NCBI GenBank assembly: GCA_017465225.1 | Contig: JAFTWQ010000021.1 | Location: forward strand, 1 to 40,485 | Direction of reading: 5' to 3' | Length of the DNA: 40,485 nucleotides | Source of the DNA: Bacteroidales bacterium | Lineage (GTDB): Bacteria; Bacteroidota; Bacteroidia; Bacteroidales; UBA932 | Shown here: positions 23,716 to 32,023 of the stretch, in pieces | Position numbering within the stretch: position 1 is the first letter of the stretch | How the letters are laid out: each line of letters starts with the position of its first letter | Position numbers and translations under genes: made by a program | Notes under the pieces: generated by a model | What the model saw: the letters and a program-made list of their open reading frames with translations, nothing else | Database searches by the model: none | What the model was told of the DNA's origin: nothing

Positions 23716-26122
23716 GATATCTGCATATTTCACAGCTGTACTGCTTCTTGCATTGTCTCTCGCTTCCGGCGTGGCTGATGCAAGGAATGCGGCTTCCGGT
23801 CGCGGGACTCTCAGATCGCAGATGGAAGTCATCCATGAGACTTTCGGCGTCAACTTCGTATATGACTCCTCTCTGGACCTTGACATCCCCTGCAAAGGCC
23901 CATCCGATCGTCTCCCCGACTCTTCCGGCCGTCATCCCCGACCTGATCGGGGATCCCTCGAAGAGTCCCTCCAGACCCTCTTCGCCGGCACCGGCATCGA
24001 ATACGAGATCATGAAGAAATACATAGTCCTCACCAAGGCCGGCTCGAAGAAAAAGCCCAAGGACTATACCATCTTCATCGAAGAACAGCATGATACATTG
24101 AGCGAATCACGCATCACGGCTGTCCAGGACAGGCGCAGGAATGCGGCCCAGACAGGTCTGGAGCACATAGATGCATCCGTGTTCAGGAGGGGATTCGCCG
24201 CTTTGAGCTCTCCGGATGTGATAAAGACCCTGCAGTATCTGCCGGGTGTCTCGGGAGGAACGGAGATGATGAACGGACTGTATGTGCATGGAGGAACAGG
24301 AAATGACAATCTTTACCTTTATGACGGGGTTCCGGTCTATTCGGTGAGCCATCTCGCAGGTCTCTATTCTTCGTTCAATGTAGATGTGGTGGACAATGTT
24401 AACTTCTTCAAGAGCGGCTTCCCGGCTTCGTACGGAGGCAGACTGTCTTCCGTGGTCGAGGTCAATACCCGTGACGGAAGCATGACCGATTATAAGGGAA
24501 GCTTTACGATTGGCCTTATCAACGGTTCCGTGCAGTATGAGGGTCCTATAGTGAAAGACCGCACATCCTTCAATGTGGCGATGCGCCGCAGCTGGCTGGA
24601 TGTGCTGAGTACGCCGGCTTTAGCTGTGGTCAATTCGTATAACAGCAATGATGAATTTGCTGAACGCATGTCTGCGAGGTATGCAATGACCGACTTCAAT
24701 GCGAAGGTGACCCATAAGATCGGCGAAGACAACATGCTGCGTTTCGGGATCATTACAGGAAGGGATGCTCTTGAATATGGAGCTGAAGCCCGTGACAATA
24801 CTTCAGGAACGGATTACGGGTTCCGATGGGGAAATGTCGTGGGCTATGCCGACTGGCAGAATGTGATAGGGGAGGATATCCATTATGACATGAAGGCTTA
24901 TTATACCCAGCATCGTTCAGATATGGATTGGGACAGGTTCATCAACGATGAAGGCCGGCAGGATGAGCAGAACGAGGGATGGACGACAGGCATCTATGAT
25001 CTGGGTCTGAAGTCTGATTTCGACCATGTCCTGAATGATATGCACAGATTGAGATATGGAGCGGAGCAGATTTTCCATATATATCGTCCCAAGCAGTCAT
25101 GGACCACATCTTCCCAGATGGGGGAGATCTCGTCCGGAAGCCTGTCAGGGATGTATTTCGGCAGCGAGACCGCACTGTATGCGGAGGATGAGATGACCTT
25201 GTCCGACAGGTTTACGGCCAGCATAGGTCTCCGTTCTGTGCTTTTCGGAGTGAAAGGCAAGGCATACGGAAGGCTGGAGCCGAGGGTGGCGATGAGTTAT
25301 CGTCATTCCGAAATCGCTGTCTTCAAGGCTTCATACACTGAAATGAACCAGTTCTCCCACCGTCTTCAGACCACTTTTCTCGACCTTCCTTCGTCGGTAT
25401 GGCTTCCTTCTACGGCAAAGATTCCTCCTATGAATTCAAGGCAGGTGGCGGCCGGTGCATATCTGACCCTGCCGTTCAATCTGGGGGTCGATGTGGAGGC
25501 ATTCTACAAGACGATGAACCATATAAGGGAATACAAGGGATACCGGCTTTTCCCTCCTCTTGAGAACTGGGAAAGGACTTTTGTGGACGGAAAGGGACGC
25601 TCATATGGTCTTGAGACATCGGTGGTCTACAATACCGTGAAGACCCATGCTGCGCTGAACTATACTTTGTCATGGAGCGAACGTTTCTTCGAAGACCTCT
25701 TCCCTGAATGGTTCCCGGACAGGCTTGACAACCGCCACAGGATGAATGTTTCCGTAAGCCACAGATTTTCGCGCCGTTTCGAGATGTATGCGGGCTGGTG
25801 CTGGCATAGCGGAGACCGTTTTACGGTCGAGAGCCAGTATATTCCGGAATATGGTGAATATGACTATAGGGAATATGTCTTCGTGAGCCCGAACAATGTG
25901 AAGATGCCTGACTATCACAGGCTTGACGTGGGATTCAATTTCCATAAGACCACAAAGAGAGGAAATGAGGCTGTCTGGAACCTGAGCGTCTACAACCTCT
26001 ACTGCAGGATGAATCCGATAGTGGTCTATACATATACGGAGGACGGAAAGCCGGTAAATGCCGCTGCCGGTATGCTTCCTGTCATCCCGACATTCAGTTA
26101 CACCTTGAAGTTCAAGAGATGA
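23702..26122 (+). CDS. STN-domain TonB-dependent receptor 3
   Basis: An intact 806-residue receptor. ATG at 23702 is used (alternative 23708); the signal peptide ends near GVADA. STN about 38-118 (VIHETFGVNFVYDSS, then an in-frame repeat RLPDSSGRHPRPDRG, GSLEESLQTLFAGTGIEYE). The plug starts near 150 (YLPGVSGGTEMMNGLYVHGG, LYDGVPVYSVSHLAGLYSS), and the barrel ends in PTFSYTLKFKR. No CarboxypepD_reg-like domain is present. The STN and following linker are almost the same DNA as in receptor 2, while the barrels differ widely, so the ligands probably differ. Its stop overlaps the start of the third DUF4249 gene by four bases. Confidence 0.9.
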   Translation: MKMNRISAYFTAVLLLALSLASGVADARNAASGRGTLRSQMEVIHETFGVNFVYDSSLDLDIPCKGPSDRLPDSSGRHPRPDRGSLEESLQTLFAGTGIEYEIMKKYIVLTKAGSKKKPKDYTIFIEEQHDTLSESRITAVQDRRRNAAQTGLEHIDASVFRRGFAALSSPDVIKTLQYLPGVSGGTEMMNGLYVHGGTGNDNLYLYDGVPVYSVSHLAGLYSSFNVDVVDNVNFFKSGFPASYGGRLSSVVEVNTRDGSMTDYKGSFTIGLINGSVQYEGPIVKDRTSFNVAMRRSWLDVLSTPALAVVNSYNSNDEFAERMSARYAMTDFNAKVTHKIGEDNMLRFGIITGRDALEYGAEARDNTSGTDYGFRWGNVVGYADWQNVIGEDIHYDMKAYYTQHRSDMDWDRFINDEGRQDEQNEGWTTGIYDLGLKSDFDHVLNDMHRLRYGAEQIFHIYRPKQSWTTSSQMGEISSGSLSGMYFGSETALYAEDEMTLSDRFTASIGLRSVLFGVKGKAYGRLEPRVAMSYRHSEIAVFKASYTEMNQFSHRLQTTFLDLPSSVWLPSTAKIPPMNSRQVAAGAYLTLPFNLGVDVEAFYKTMNHIREYKGYRLFPPLENWERTFVDGKGRSYGLETSVVYNTVKTHAALNYTLSWSERFFEDLFPEWFPDRLDNRHRMNVSVSHRFSRRFEMYAGWCWHSGDRFTVESQYIPEYGEYDYREYVFVSPNNVKMPDYHRLDVGFNFHKTTKRGNEAVWNLSVYNLYCRMNPIVVYTYTEDGKPVNAAAGMLPVIPTFSYTLKFKR
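23909..23954. repeat. One 21-bp unit plus REP-like palindrome in receptor 3
   Basis: A single tandem-repeat unit at 23909-23929 (RLPDSSG) precedes the palindrome ATCCCCGA / CCTGA / TCGGGGAT at 23934-23954. The order of elements is the same as in receptor 1, with two fewer units. Confidence 0.8.
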
Positions 26123-27096
26123 GAGTAAGATTATATATGATGCTACTGCTGCTTTCGGCGGCTGTTTCGTGCGAATATACCCTTGACACGTATCTGTGCG
26201 AGGATGAGACCGGGTATATATACCTGCAGGGCCTTGTTGTGCCCGGAGATACAACAATAGTTTCTCTCTATTCGACTGTTCCTGTCGGACAGACCCGCCA
26301 GGCGGACATCGGAAAGGCGCAGATACATATGACGGCGGACGGCAGGGAGGTCCTGTTGGAAAAAAGTGACAGAAACACCGGTACATTGCCGGAGGGGGTC
26401 TTTTATACGTCTGAATCCTTTTCTCCGGGCTGCAGGCTGGAGATTACTGTCAGTCATCCGGATCTGCCGTCAGTAAGGACCGTTACCGAGGTTCCGGATA
26501 TGTTCCCTGAATGTTCAGTGGAGGTGCGGAAGATAGCGATGAGTACCCAGGAATATCTTGCGATGAGTGATATGAACGGCGGCTCTACTTACCATCATTC
26601 CGAGGCTCTCCGTGTGCGCCTTGAGTTTCAGGATGACCCTTCCCGTAAGGATTATTATGGACTCCGGATCATCAGGGACAATGGCTTTTTCCCTCACTCT
26701 CAATACTATGTTTCTGATCCTTTTGACAATTCGCTGTCAGTCAATATGGAAAACCATATCATGATATTGAGTCCGGGCGATGTCTTCGGACCAAGTATGT
26801 ATGACCGGTCGACAGTCATCTTTTCAGACGAAGATTTTGACGGAAAGACTGCAGTGAAGGAATACATCGTACCTTTCTTCAAGGATGATGAAAAATGGAC
26901 CTATACATACCGTATGGAACTGATCAAACTTTCCGATGAGTTCTGGCGTTGCTCGGAAGCATACATGAACTACTGCCTGAATGTCATGAACTACTATGGC
27001 CAGGCATCCATCTACCCCTACACCAACATCATTGGAGGCATCGGTGCCTTCGGCGCCATATCACCGGTCACCGTCATTCCGCTGGAGATCAGATAG
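26119..27096 (+). CDS. DUF4249 lipoprotein 3, receptor partner
   Basis: A 325-residue DUF4249-type lipoprotein (MRVRLYMMLLLLSAAVSC, Cys18). The mature start YTLDTYLCEDETGYIYLQGLV, the FSPGCRLEITVSHPDLPSVR block and the late YTNIIGGIGAFGAISP segment match the other two copies in position and pattern. It is translationally coupled to receptor 3 by an ATGA overlap. It is the last gene of the cluster; module 3 has no extra lipoprotein. Repeat-rich intergenic DNA follows. Confidence 0.85.
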   Translation: MRVRLYMMLLLLSAAVSCEYTLDTYLCEDETGYIYLQGLVVPGDTTIVSLYSTVPVGQTRQADIGKAQIHMTADGREVLLEKSDRNTGTLPEGVFYTSESFSPGCRLEITVSHPDLPSVRTVTEVPDMFPECSVEVRKIAMSTQEYLAMSDMNGGSTYHHSEALRVRLEFQDDPSRKDYYGLRIIRDNGFFPHSQYYVSDPFDNSLSVNMENHIMILSPGDVFGPSMYDRSTVIFSDEDFDGKTAVKEYIVPFFKDDEKWTYTYRMELIKLSDEFWRCSEAYMNYCLNVMNYYGQASIYPYTNIIGGIGAFGAISPVTVIPLEIR

Positions 27097-27175
27097 GTCC
27101 CTTTTGCGTCGCTCTCGGCCTGATGCCACGAGGTCATCCTTCCTGCCCTGTTGTATGTCACTCCTGAAGAAATAT

Positions 27176-27221
27176 CCTCCGCGAAACGGACGTCAGCATT
27201 GCTACATCCGTTTCGCGGAGG
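27176..27221. repeat. 15-bp perfect inverted repeat, possible operon terminator
   Basis: CCTCCGCGAAACGGA at 27176-27190 pairs exactly with 27207-27221 around a 16-base loop. T-rich sequence follows at 27233-27247 (TTTTTCGGGTTTTTTG), so it may end the receptor operon transcript, although the T run is about 11 bases away. A related, inverted copy lies at 27258-27283. Confidence 0.55.
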
Positions 27222-27257
27222 ACTTTATGCTGTTTTTCGGGTTTTTTGTGCAACGAG

Positions 27258-27283
27258 ACGGATGTAGAGGTCTTCACGTCCGT
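27258..27283. repeat. Related imperfect palindrome, inverted copy
   Basis: ACGGATGTAG at 27258-27267 and ACGTCCGT at 27276-27283 match the two ends of the reverse complement of 27186-27211. The flanks (CGAGACGGA, TCCGTTTTGCGG) are also similar to those of the first element. The rest of 27097-27367 shows no gene. Confidence 0.5.
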
Positions 27284-27312
27284 TTTGCGGCAGAGCAGTC
27301 AAACAAGGATAT

Positions 27313-27345
27313 GAAAAACGGCGGCTGGATTGCTCCGGCCGCCGT
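27313..27345 (-). terminator. Rho-independent terminator of the OmpA-like gene
   Basis: ACGGCGGC and GCCGCCGT pair over eight bases, with GGA/TCC continuing inside around a TTGC loop. On the minus strand the stem is followed by TTTTTCAT, so it terminates transcription from 29002 downward. Confidence 0.75.
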
Positions 27346-27367
27346 CTGAATATGTTTTCAGATATGA

Positions 27368-29002
27368 TTATCTGTACTGTGCGAACTCGATGTCCTTTGC
27401 ATATCTTTCAGCAAGCTTCTCGTTCTTCTTTGCTACAGCGATGTTAGACTCTACTGCGCTTGCATTGCCCTGACGTGCAGCAGCTACTGCGCGGAGGTAA
27501 GCAGCCTTAGGGCACTCGCACTTGAGTGCTGCAGCAGGAGCGTTGTTGCCGTTGAGGAGAGCTACGAGAGCGGCGTTGAAACCGTCCTTGCCTGCGAGCT
27601 TCGCAGCAGCTTCCTTATAGTTGCCGTTAAGAACGTCGATAACAGCCATGTTCTCCTTTGCTGTCTCTGTGCCGGCAGCAGCGAAGTATCTGTTAGCCTG
27701 TGCATACTCGCCCTCGCGGAGAGCGATAACGCCCATTGCGTTGTTCCAGTCAGCATCCTGTGCGCACTTGTCGAGAGCGCTCTTTGCCTTGCCGAGCTTA
27801 TCCATCTGGATGTAAGTCACAGCGAGGTTGTACTGAGCGGCAGCGCTGTCGAACTTGTTTGCAGCCTTCTTGTAGAGTTCAACCTTCTGGTCGTTGTCCT
27901 TTACAAGTGTAGCGGCGCGGAGGAGTGCAGTCTCGTCGAGAACGTCGATGTTCTCCTCGATAAGCTGGAGAAGTTCCTCGTTGGTGTAGTTCTGGTACTC
28001 AACGTTAGCGATGAATCTTGCACGGCGAAGCTCTGGAAGAATCTCCTTTGCAAGAGTTGAATAAACTGCTGACATGTTTCTGATCTCCTTCTCACGTACT
28101 GCAGGATCGCTGTACATAGAAAGAACGCGGATGATGAGATCCTTGTCCTCAAGGTCAGAAGCAGCTACGAGCTCCTGGAAGCCTTCCCAGTCCTCGGCAA
28201 CGCTTGAAACGTTTACAGGACCTGCAACCTCGTGCTTCTTTGTAACCTTGCCGAATGCCTTCTCTGCAGTAGATGAACGCTTGTCAGAAAGCTTTGCATT
28301 GTCAGCCTCCTTACCGTCTGGTGAAGCGTAAGCAACGATGTCTGTACCTGTGAGGGTCTTGCGCTCGTTAGCCTTGATCTCGTCGAGGGCAGCCTGGAAG
28401 TCCTTGATTGACTGTGACTTGAGCTGGCTGTTTCTAACCTCTGCGCTGTTGATGTTGTAAAGGATCTGGCCCTCAGCGGTCTGCTTGATGATCTCCTGGT
28501 AGTTGTCATCCTTGAGATCAAGCTTGCCCTTCTGGCAAACAAGCATGTAAGTGGTGTTTGCTCCGTCAGCAACCTTCTTTGAAGGAAGGTCAGCATACTT
28601 TGCCTTGTACTTCGCTGTACCACGGAGCTCGAGGTAGCACTTCTCCATACCTGGAACGTAAGTGAAATGAACGTTCTTTGTTACGGTAGCGCCCTCTGAA
28701 GGGATCACCTCGTAGTTGTCCTTGACCTTCTCTCCCTGGAAAACGAACGGCTCCATAGCCTGCTCGCCACCTTCGTATACGATTACAGGAGTAACCTCAA
28801 GGATAGCCTTTGGATGGAAATAATCCTCAGGATAAGTGACAGAAATAGTTGCGTCAATCTTTCCGCCGACTACTTCAAGAACAGCAGGCTCGCACTTTAC
28901 TGTTACGTTCTCTGCCATTTCCGCCATTTTCTCAGGTGATGCGCATGATACAGCAGCGATACCGAGAATGGCAGCAAACATGAATTTAATGCCTTTTTTC
29001 AT
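27368..29002 (-). CDS. OmpA-like lipoprotein with TPR-like C-terminal half
   Basis: A 544-residue lipoprotein (MKKGIKFMFAAILGIAAVSC, Cys20). The N-terminal part is beta-rich (VTVKCEPAVLEVVGGKIDAT). The middle carries an OmpA-like peptidoglycan-associated pattern: ILYNINSAEVRNSQL and TDIVAYASPDGKEADNAKLSDKRS. The C-terminal half is helical, with TPR-type pairs (SAAAQYNLAVTYIQMDKLGKA, NAMGVIALREGEYAQANRYF) and many Ala. Codon use differs from the neighbours (frequent GCA, GCT, GTA, AAG), as in secG and rplC, suggesting high expression. It probably links the outer membrane to peptidoglycan. It stands alone, with a -7 element upstream and a terminator downstream. Confidence 0.8.
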   Translation of the reverse strand: MKKGIKFMFAAILGIAAVSCASPEKMAEMAENVTVKCEPAVLEVVGGKIDATISVTYPEDYFHPKAILEVTPVIVYEGGEQAMEPFVFQGEKVKDNYEVIPSEGATVTKNVHFTYVPGMEKCYLELRGTAKYKAKYADLPSKKVADGANTTYMLVCQKGKLDLKDDNYQEIIKQTAEGQILYNINSAEVRNSQLKSQSIKDFQAALDEIKANERKTLTGTDIVAYASPDGKEADNAKLSDKRSSTAEKAFGKVTKKHEVAGPVNVSSVAEDWEGFQELVAASDLEDKDLIIRVLSMYSDPAVREKEIRNMSAVYSTLAKEILPELRRARFIANVEYQNYTNEELLQLIEENIDVLDETALLRAATLVKDNDQKVELYKKAANKFDSAAAQYNLAVTYIQMDKLGKAKSALDKCAQDADWNNAMGVIALREGEYAQANRYFAAAGTETAKENMAVIDVLNGNYKEAAAKLAGKDGFNAALVALLNGNNAPAAALKCECPKAAYLRAVAAARQGNASAVESNIAVAKKNEKLAERYAKDIEFAQYR

Positions 29003-29080
29003 TTTAGATAACTATAGTTTAATTGGTTTGAGTTTAAAATTCCGTAATATGTTCCGGCTCCCGTCAGGGCATAATCATCG

Positions 29081-29088
29081 CAAAGATA
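29081..29088 (-). promoter_or_regulatory. -7 promoter element of the OmpA-like gene
   Basis: The minus strand reads TATCTTTG, a full TANNTTTG match, giving a leader of about 75 bases. No TTTG was seen at -33. Confidence 0.5.
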
Positions 29089-29141
29089 ATCATATTTTTA
29101 TATTTTTGGGGTCAGGGGTTACATATTTTCAACCCTTTTAG

Positions 29142-29149
29142 TAACTTTG
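29142..29149 (+). promoter_or_regulatory. -7 element immediately before the sigma-54-type regulator
   Basis: TAACTTTG lies only seven bases before the ATG at 29157, so a transcript from it would be nearly leaderless. A second match, TATTTTTG at 29101-29108, would give a leader of about 45 bases. Neither has a clear -33 element. Confidence 0.4.
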
Positions 29150-29156
29150 TCCCGTT

Positions 29157-30389
29157 ATGACTAATCAGGAATTACAGAGTTTAAAAAACAAATATGACAT
29201 CATCGGCAACGACCCTGCGCTGAACCGTGCGCTTGAGGTCGCTGTTGCCGTTGCGCCTACCGACATCACTGTGCTCGTGACGGGTGAAAGCGGTGTGGGA
29301 AAGGAGAATATCCCGAAGGTCATCCATCAGAACAGTCCGAGAAAGCGCGGGAAATATTTCGCGATCAACTGCGGAGCCATCCCGGAAGGAACCATCGATT
29401 CCGAGCTTTTCGGCCATGAGAAGGGATCGTTCACCGGTGCCAACGAGATGCGACGCGGATATTTCGAGGAAGCCGACGGAGGCACATTGTTCCTTGATGA
29501 GATAGGCGAGCTTCCTCTGCCGTCCCAGGCGAAGCTACTGAGGGTCCTTCAGTCCGGCGAGTTCATCAGGGTCGGATCTTCGAAGGTGCTCAAGACGGAT
29601 GTGAGGGTGATCGCGGCGACAAACATCAACCTGCTTCATGCCGTGTCCAAGGGAAAGTTCCGCGAGGACCTTTACTACAGGCTCAATGCGGTGTCCATAA
29701 TCATGCCTGCCCTTCGCGAACGTCCGGGCGACATCAACCTGCTTTTCCGCAAGTTCGCTTCTGACTTTTCCGCAAAATACGGGTTCAGCAAGGTGAGCCT
29801 TACTGAAGACGCATCCATACTTTTAAGGAAATACAGGTGGCCGGGCAATATCAGGCAGCTGAAGAATGTGGCGGAGACCATTTCAGCCCTGGAATCTTCG
29901 AAAATGACTCCGGGCTCGGACAAATGCATGATCGGGGTGGATGTGCTTTCGAAATATATCCCTCGCGAGGAACCGAACCTTCTTCCTGCTACGGCCCCTT
30001 CATATCAGGAGACTCCGGAGAGCGCTGCGGAAAGAGAGGCTATCATCAGGTCGATCTTCCAGCTCAAGCAGGATGTGGAGTATCTGAAGGATGTGATCGC
30101 AAAGGCTGGTCTTGCAAGACAGAACGCTGCGGCGATAGCGCCTCCTGAACAGCAGGTGCCTGTCCGTCAGGAGGTTGCCCATGAAGTCTATGAGTATGAT
30201 GAGGATCCTGAGGATCAGGAGCTTGAGGAGCAGAAGCCGGAGGAGACATCGATCAAGAAAGCCAGTCTGGAGCTTATCCTGAAGGTGCTGGACAAGCATG
30301 GTGGAAACCGTGCGGACGCTGCCGAGGAACTCGGAATATCGGAAAGGACAATATACAGGAAACTGAAACAGATAAAGATGAAGAAATGA
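29157..30389 (+). CDS. Sigma-54-dependent Fis-family transcriptional regulator
   Basis: A 410-residue bacterial enhancer-binding protein without an N-terminal receiver or sensor domain. The AAA+ domain starts almost at once: Walker A GESGVGKE (about 42-49), the sigma-54 contact loop GSFTGA (about 90-95, with Ser in place of the usual Ala), Walker [14 protein letters not shown], and the arginine-finger region [15 protein letters not shown] long acidic linker (about 285-365) leads to a Fis-type helix-turn-helix ([31 protein letters not shown]). Its stop overlaps the start of lptE by four bases. Its targets are not evident. Confidence 0.9.
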   Translation: MTNQELQSLKNKYDIIGNDPALNRALEVAVAVAPTDITVLVTGESGVGKENIPKVIHQNSPRKRGKYFAINCGAIPEGTIDSELFGHEKGSFTGANEMRRGYFEEADGGTLFLDEIGELPLPSQAKLLRVLQSGEFIRVGSSKVLKTDVRVIAATNINLLHAVSKGKFREDLYYRLNAVSIIMPALRERPGDINLLFRKFASDFSAKYGFSKVSLTEDASILLRKYRWPGNIRQLKNVAETISALESSKMTPGSDKCMIGVDVLSKYIPREEPNLLPATAPSYQETPESAAEREAIIRSIFQLKQDVEYLKDVIAKAGLARQNAAAIAPPEQQVPVRQEVAHEVYEYDEDPEDQELEEQKPEETSIKKASLELILKVLDKHGGNRADAAEELGISERTIYRKLKQIKMKK

Positions 30390-30916
30390 AGGTAAAGAGG
30401 ACAATATTGGCGAGTGTCGGAGTGGTCGTGGCGCTTCTCCTGACTTTGCCGCTGCTGCATTCCTGCGGAATATATTCGTTTACGGGAACATCCATCCAGC
30501 CGGACGTGAAGACCGTGACCATCAACTACTTCGAGTATCTGGCTCCGAAGGTCAATCCTTCGTTGAGCAACCAGCTTACCGAAGCTCTTCAGGAGAAATT
30601 CATCAGGCTTACGAAGCTTGAGCTTGTGGATATTGACGGAGACATCGAGATCGCCGGAGCGGTTACTGGATATGATGTGAAGGCATCGGCCATCACGGCT
30701 AACGAGCAGGCTGCACAGAGCCGTCTGACGGTGAATGTGAAGATAAGTTTTGTAAACAGAAAATATCCGGAGGAAAGCTTCCCGGACAAGTCGTTCTCTG
30801 CATATCAGGACTTCGATTCGAGCCAGTCTCTTGATGCCGTGGAGGCGACTCTTTGCGAGGATATAGTGGAGCAGCTTTGCGAGGACATGTTCAATGCAAC
30901 GGTAGCACAGTGGTAA
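30386..30916 (+). CDS. lptE: LPS assembly lipoprotein LptE family
   Basis: A 176-residue lipoprotein with a long hydrophobic signal and lipobox LLHSC (Cys27), followed by GIYSFTGTSIQPDVKTVTI, the characteristic start of Bacteroidota LptE. The alpha/beta body continues with NPSLSNQLTEALQEKFI and GAVTGYDVKASA. LptE plugs the LptD barrel that inserts lipopolysaccharide into the outer leaflet. The gene order (regulator, lptE, TPR protein, secG) is what I recall from other Bacteroidales, which supports the call. Confidence 0.82.
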   Translation: MKVKRTILASVGVVVALLLTLPLLHSCGIYSFTGTSIQPDVKTVTINYFEYLAPKVNPSLSNQLTEALQEKFIRLTKLELVDIDGDIEIAGAVTGYDVKASAITANEQAAQSRLTVNVKISFVNRKYPEESFPDKSFSAYQDFDSSQSLDAVEATLCEDIVEQLCEDMFNATVAQW

Positions 30917-30917
30917 T

Positions 30918-31529
30918 ATGAACGGATACATTGATATAAAGAAGCTTACATTCGACGAGCTTGCCGGGGTGGTGAATCTTTATCCATGGTTCGGAGGAGC
31001 GCGCAGGGAACTGTGCGAGAGGATGAGCTCGATGGGCGGAGATGCCATGGGTGAGTCGCAGTATGCCGAGGCGGCCATGTACATAGGGGCGCGGGGAAGA
31101 CTGTTCGACATGATGCGCTCGTCACAGAAGGTGGACTGGACGGATGCCGATGTGGAGAAGCTCCTGAAATCGTATATCGAGCGTGAGGAGGTTGTCAATG
31201 TCTCCGAGAAGAAGGAGAAGAGGAAGGCATATGCCGGAGTGGGTGACTATTTCTCGCAGGAGGATTACGAGCAGGTGCGCAAGTCCGGAGACAATGTATT
31301 CTCTCGTTATGCGGCCAAGGCGCGTCAGGACAAGCCAGTAGTCGAGACTGCCGCTTCATCCGATACGGAATTTGACCTTTATACGGAAACGTTGGCCAGA
31401 ATCTACCTTGAACAGGGCTATCCGGAGCAGGCAAAGAGCATTTATTCGAAACTAATTTTGGCATATCCAGAAAAAAATGCTTACTTTGCAGCCCTTATTC
31501 AAAAAATAGACGAATTAAATCAGTATTAA
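30918..31529 (+). CDS. TPR-like protein between lptE and secG
   Basis: A 203-residue cytoplasmic protein with no signal peptide. The C-terminal ~45 residues look like one TPR unit (TETLARIYLEQGYPEQAKSIYSKLILAYPEKNAYFAALIQKI), and the middle is charged and probably disordered (EKKEKRKAYAG, YEQVRKSGDNVF). It starts one base after the lptE stop and precedes secG by four bases. No specific function is known to me. Confidence 0.7.
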   Translation: MNGYIDIKKLTFDELAGVVNLYPWFGGARRELCERMSSMGGDAMGESQYAEAAMYIGARGRLFDMMRSSQKVDWTDADVEKLLKSYIEREEVVNVSEKKEKRKAYAGVGDYFSQEDYEQVRKSGDNVFSRYAAKARQDKPVVETAASSDTEFDLYTETLARIYLEQGYPEQAKSIYSKLILAYPEKNAYFAALIQKIDELNQY

Positions 31530-31533
31530 CGAT

Positions 31534-31884
31534 ATGAACGCACTTTTTACAGTATTGACAGTGCTTGTGCTCATCGCCAGCATCCTCATCACACTTATCG
31601 TTCTTCTCCAGAACGGAAAGGGTGGCGGACTCGCAAGCAACTTCGCAGCAGGTAACCAGACATTCGGTGTACGTCAGACAGCCGATATCCTCGAGAAGAT
31701 CACTTGGGGACTCGTAGCATTTATCTTCGTTGTATCGATTGTGACTACTTTCTCTCTTGGCAACAAGGGTAAGGCAGTTGATTATACAGAGAAGATCAAC
31801 ACTGAGGCACCAGCTCCAGAGTTCCCTGCAGCTATCCCTTCAGCAGAGAATCCTGCAGAGGCTGTTGAGACACCAGCTAATTAA
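31534..31884 (+). CDS. secG: Preprotein translocase subunit SecG
   Basis: A 116-residue protein with two membrane helices (about 3-23 and 54-73) joined by the conserved loop LLQNGKGGGLASNFAAGNQTFGVRQTADILEKITW, as in SecG. The tail is long and Ala/Pro/Glu-rich, typical of Bacteroidota SecG. SecG assists SecYE during protein export. Its codon use (GCA, CCA, GTT) is like that of highly expressed genes. It closes the operon that starts at 29157. Confidence 0.9.
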   Translation: MNALFTVLTVLVLIASILITLIVLLQNGKGGGLASNFAAGNQTFGVRQTADILEKITWGLVAFIFVVSIVTTFSLGNKGKAVDYTEKINTEAPAPEFPAAIPSAENPAEAVETPAN

Positions 31885-31891
31885 TCCGGCG

Positions 31892-31908
31892 ACTGACATT
31901 TTGTCAGT
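31892..31908 (+). terminator. Short hairpin just after secG
   Basis: ACTGACA and TGTCAGT pair exactly around a TTT loop, eight bases after the secG stop. No T tract follows, so its efficiency as a terminator is uncertain; it could also be an mRNA end-stabilising stem. Confidence 0.4.
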
Positions 31909-31940
31909 GTAAAGCCGATTGGAATACAATTTGACTTATA

Positions 31941-31966
31941 GCCGTCTGTTCTTCGGAATAGACGGC
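31941..31966 (+). terminator. cUUCGg-capped hairpin before clpB
   Basis: GCCGTCTGTTC pairs with GAATAGACGGC (one mismatch) and is capped by a C(TTCG)G tetraloop, a very stable RNA fold. It lies 58 bases upstream of the clpB ATG. It may terminate the secG transcript or lie in the clpB leader; the lack of a T tract leaves both open. Confidence 0.45.
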
Positions 31967-32023
31967 TAATTGTGCATTCTGCCGTCTCTGAAGATTTTTT
32001 GGAACATTAAAACGAACAGTAAT

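Noticed and set aside
27097-27367. Small protein genes in the repeat-rich intergenic region
   Set aside because: Open frames here (72 and 117 residues) are low-complexity, run across palindromes and extend the end of the DUF4249 gene in other frames.
31970-32023. TTG start that would lengthen ClpB by 18 residues
   Set aside because: The added residues match nothing in Clp_N and run through AT-rich leader sequence; ATG 32024 is natural.
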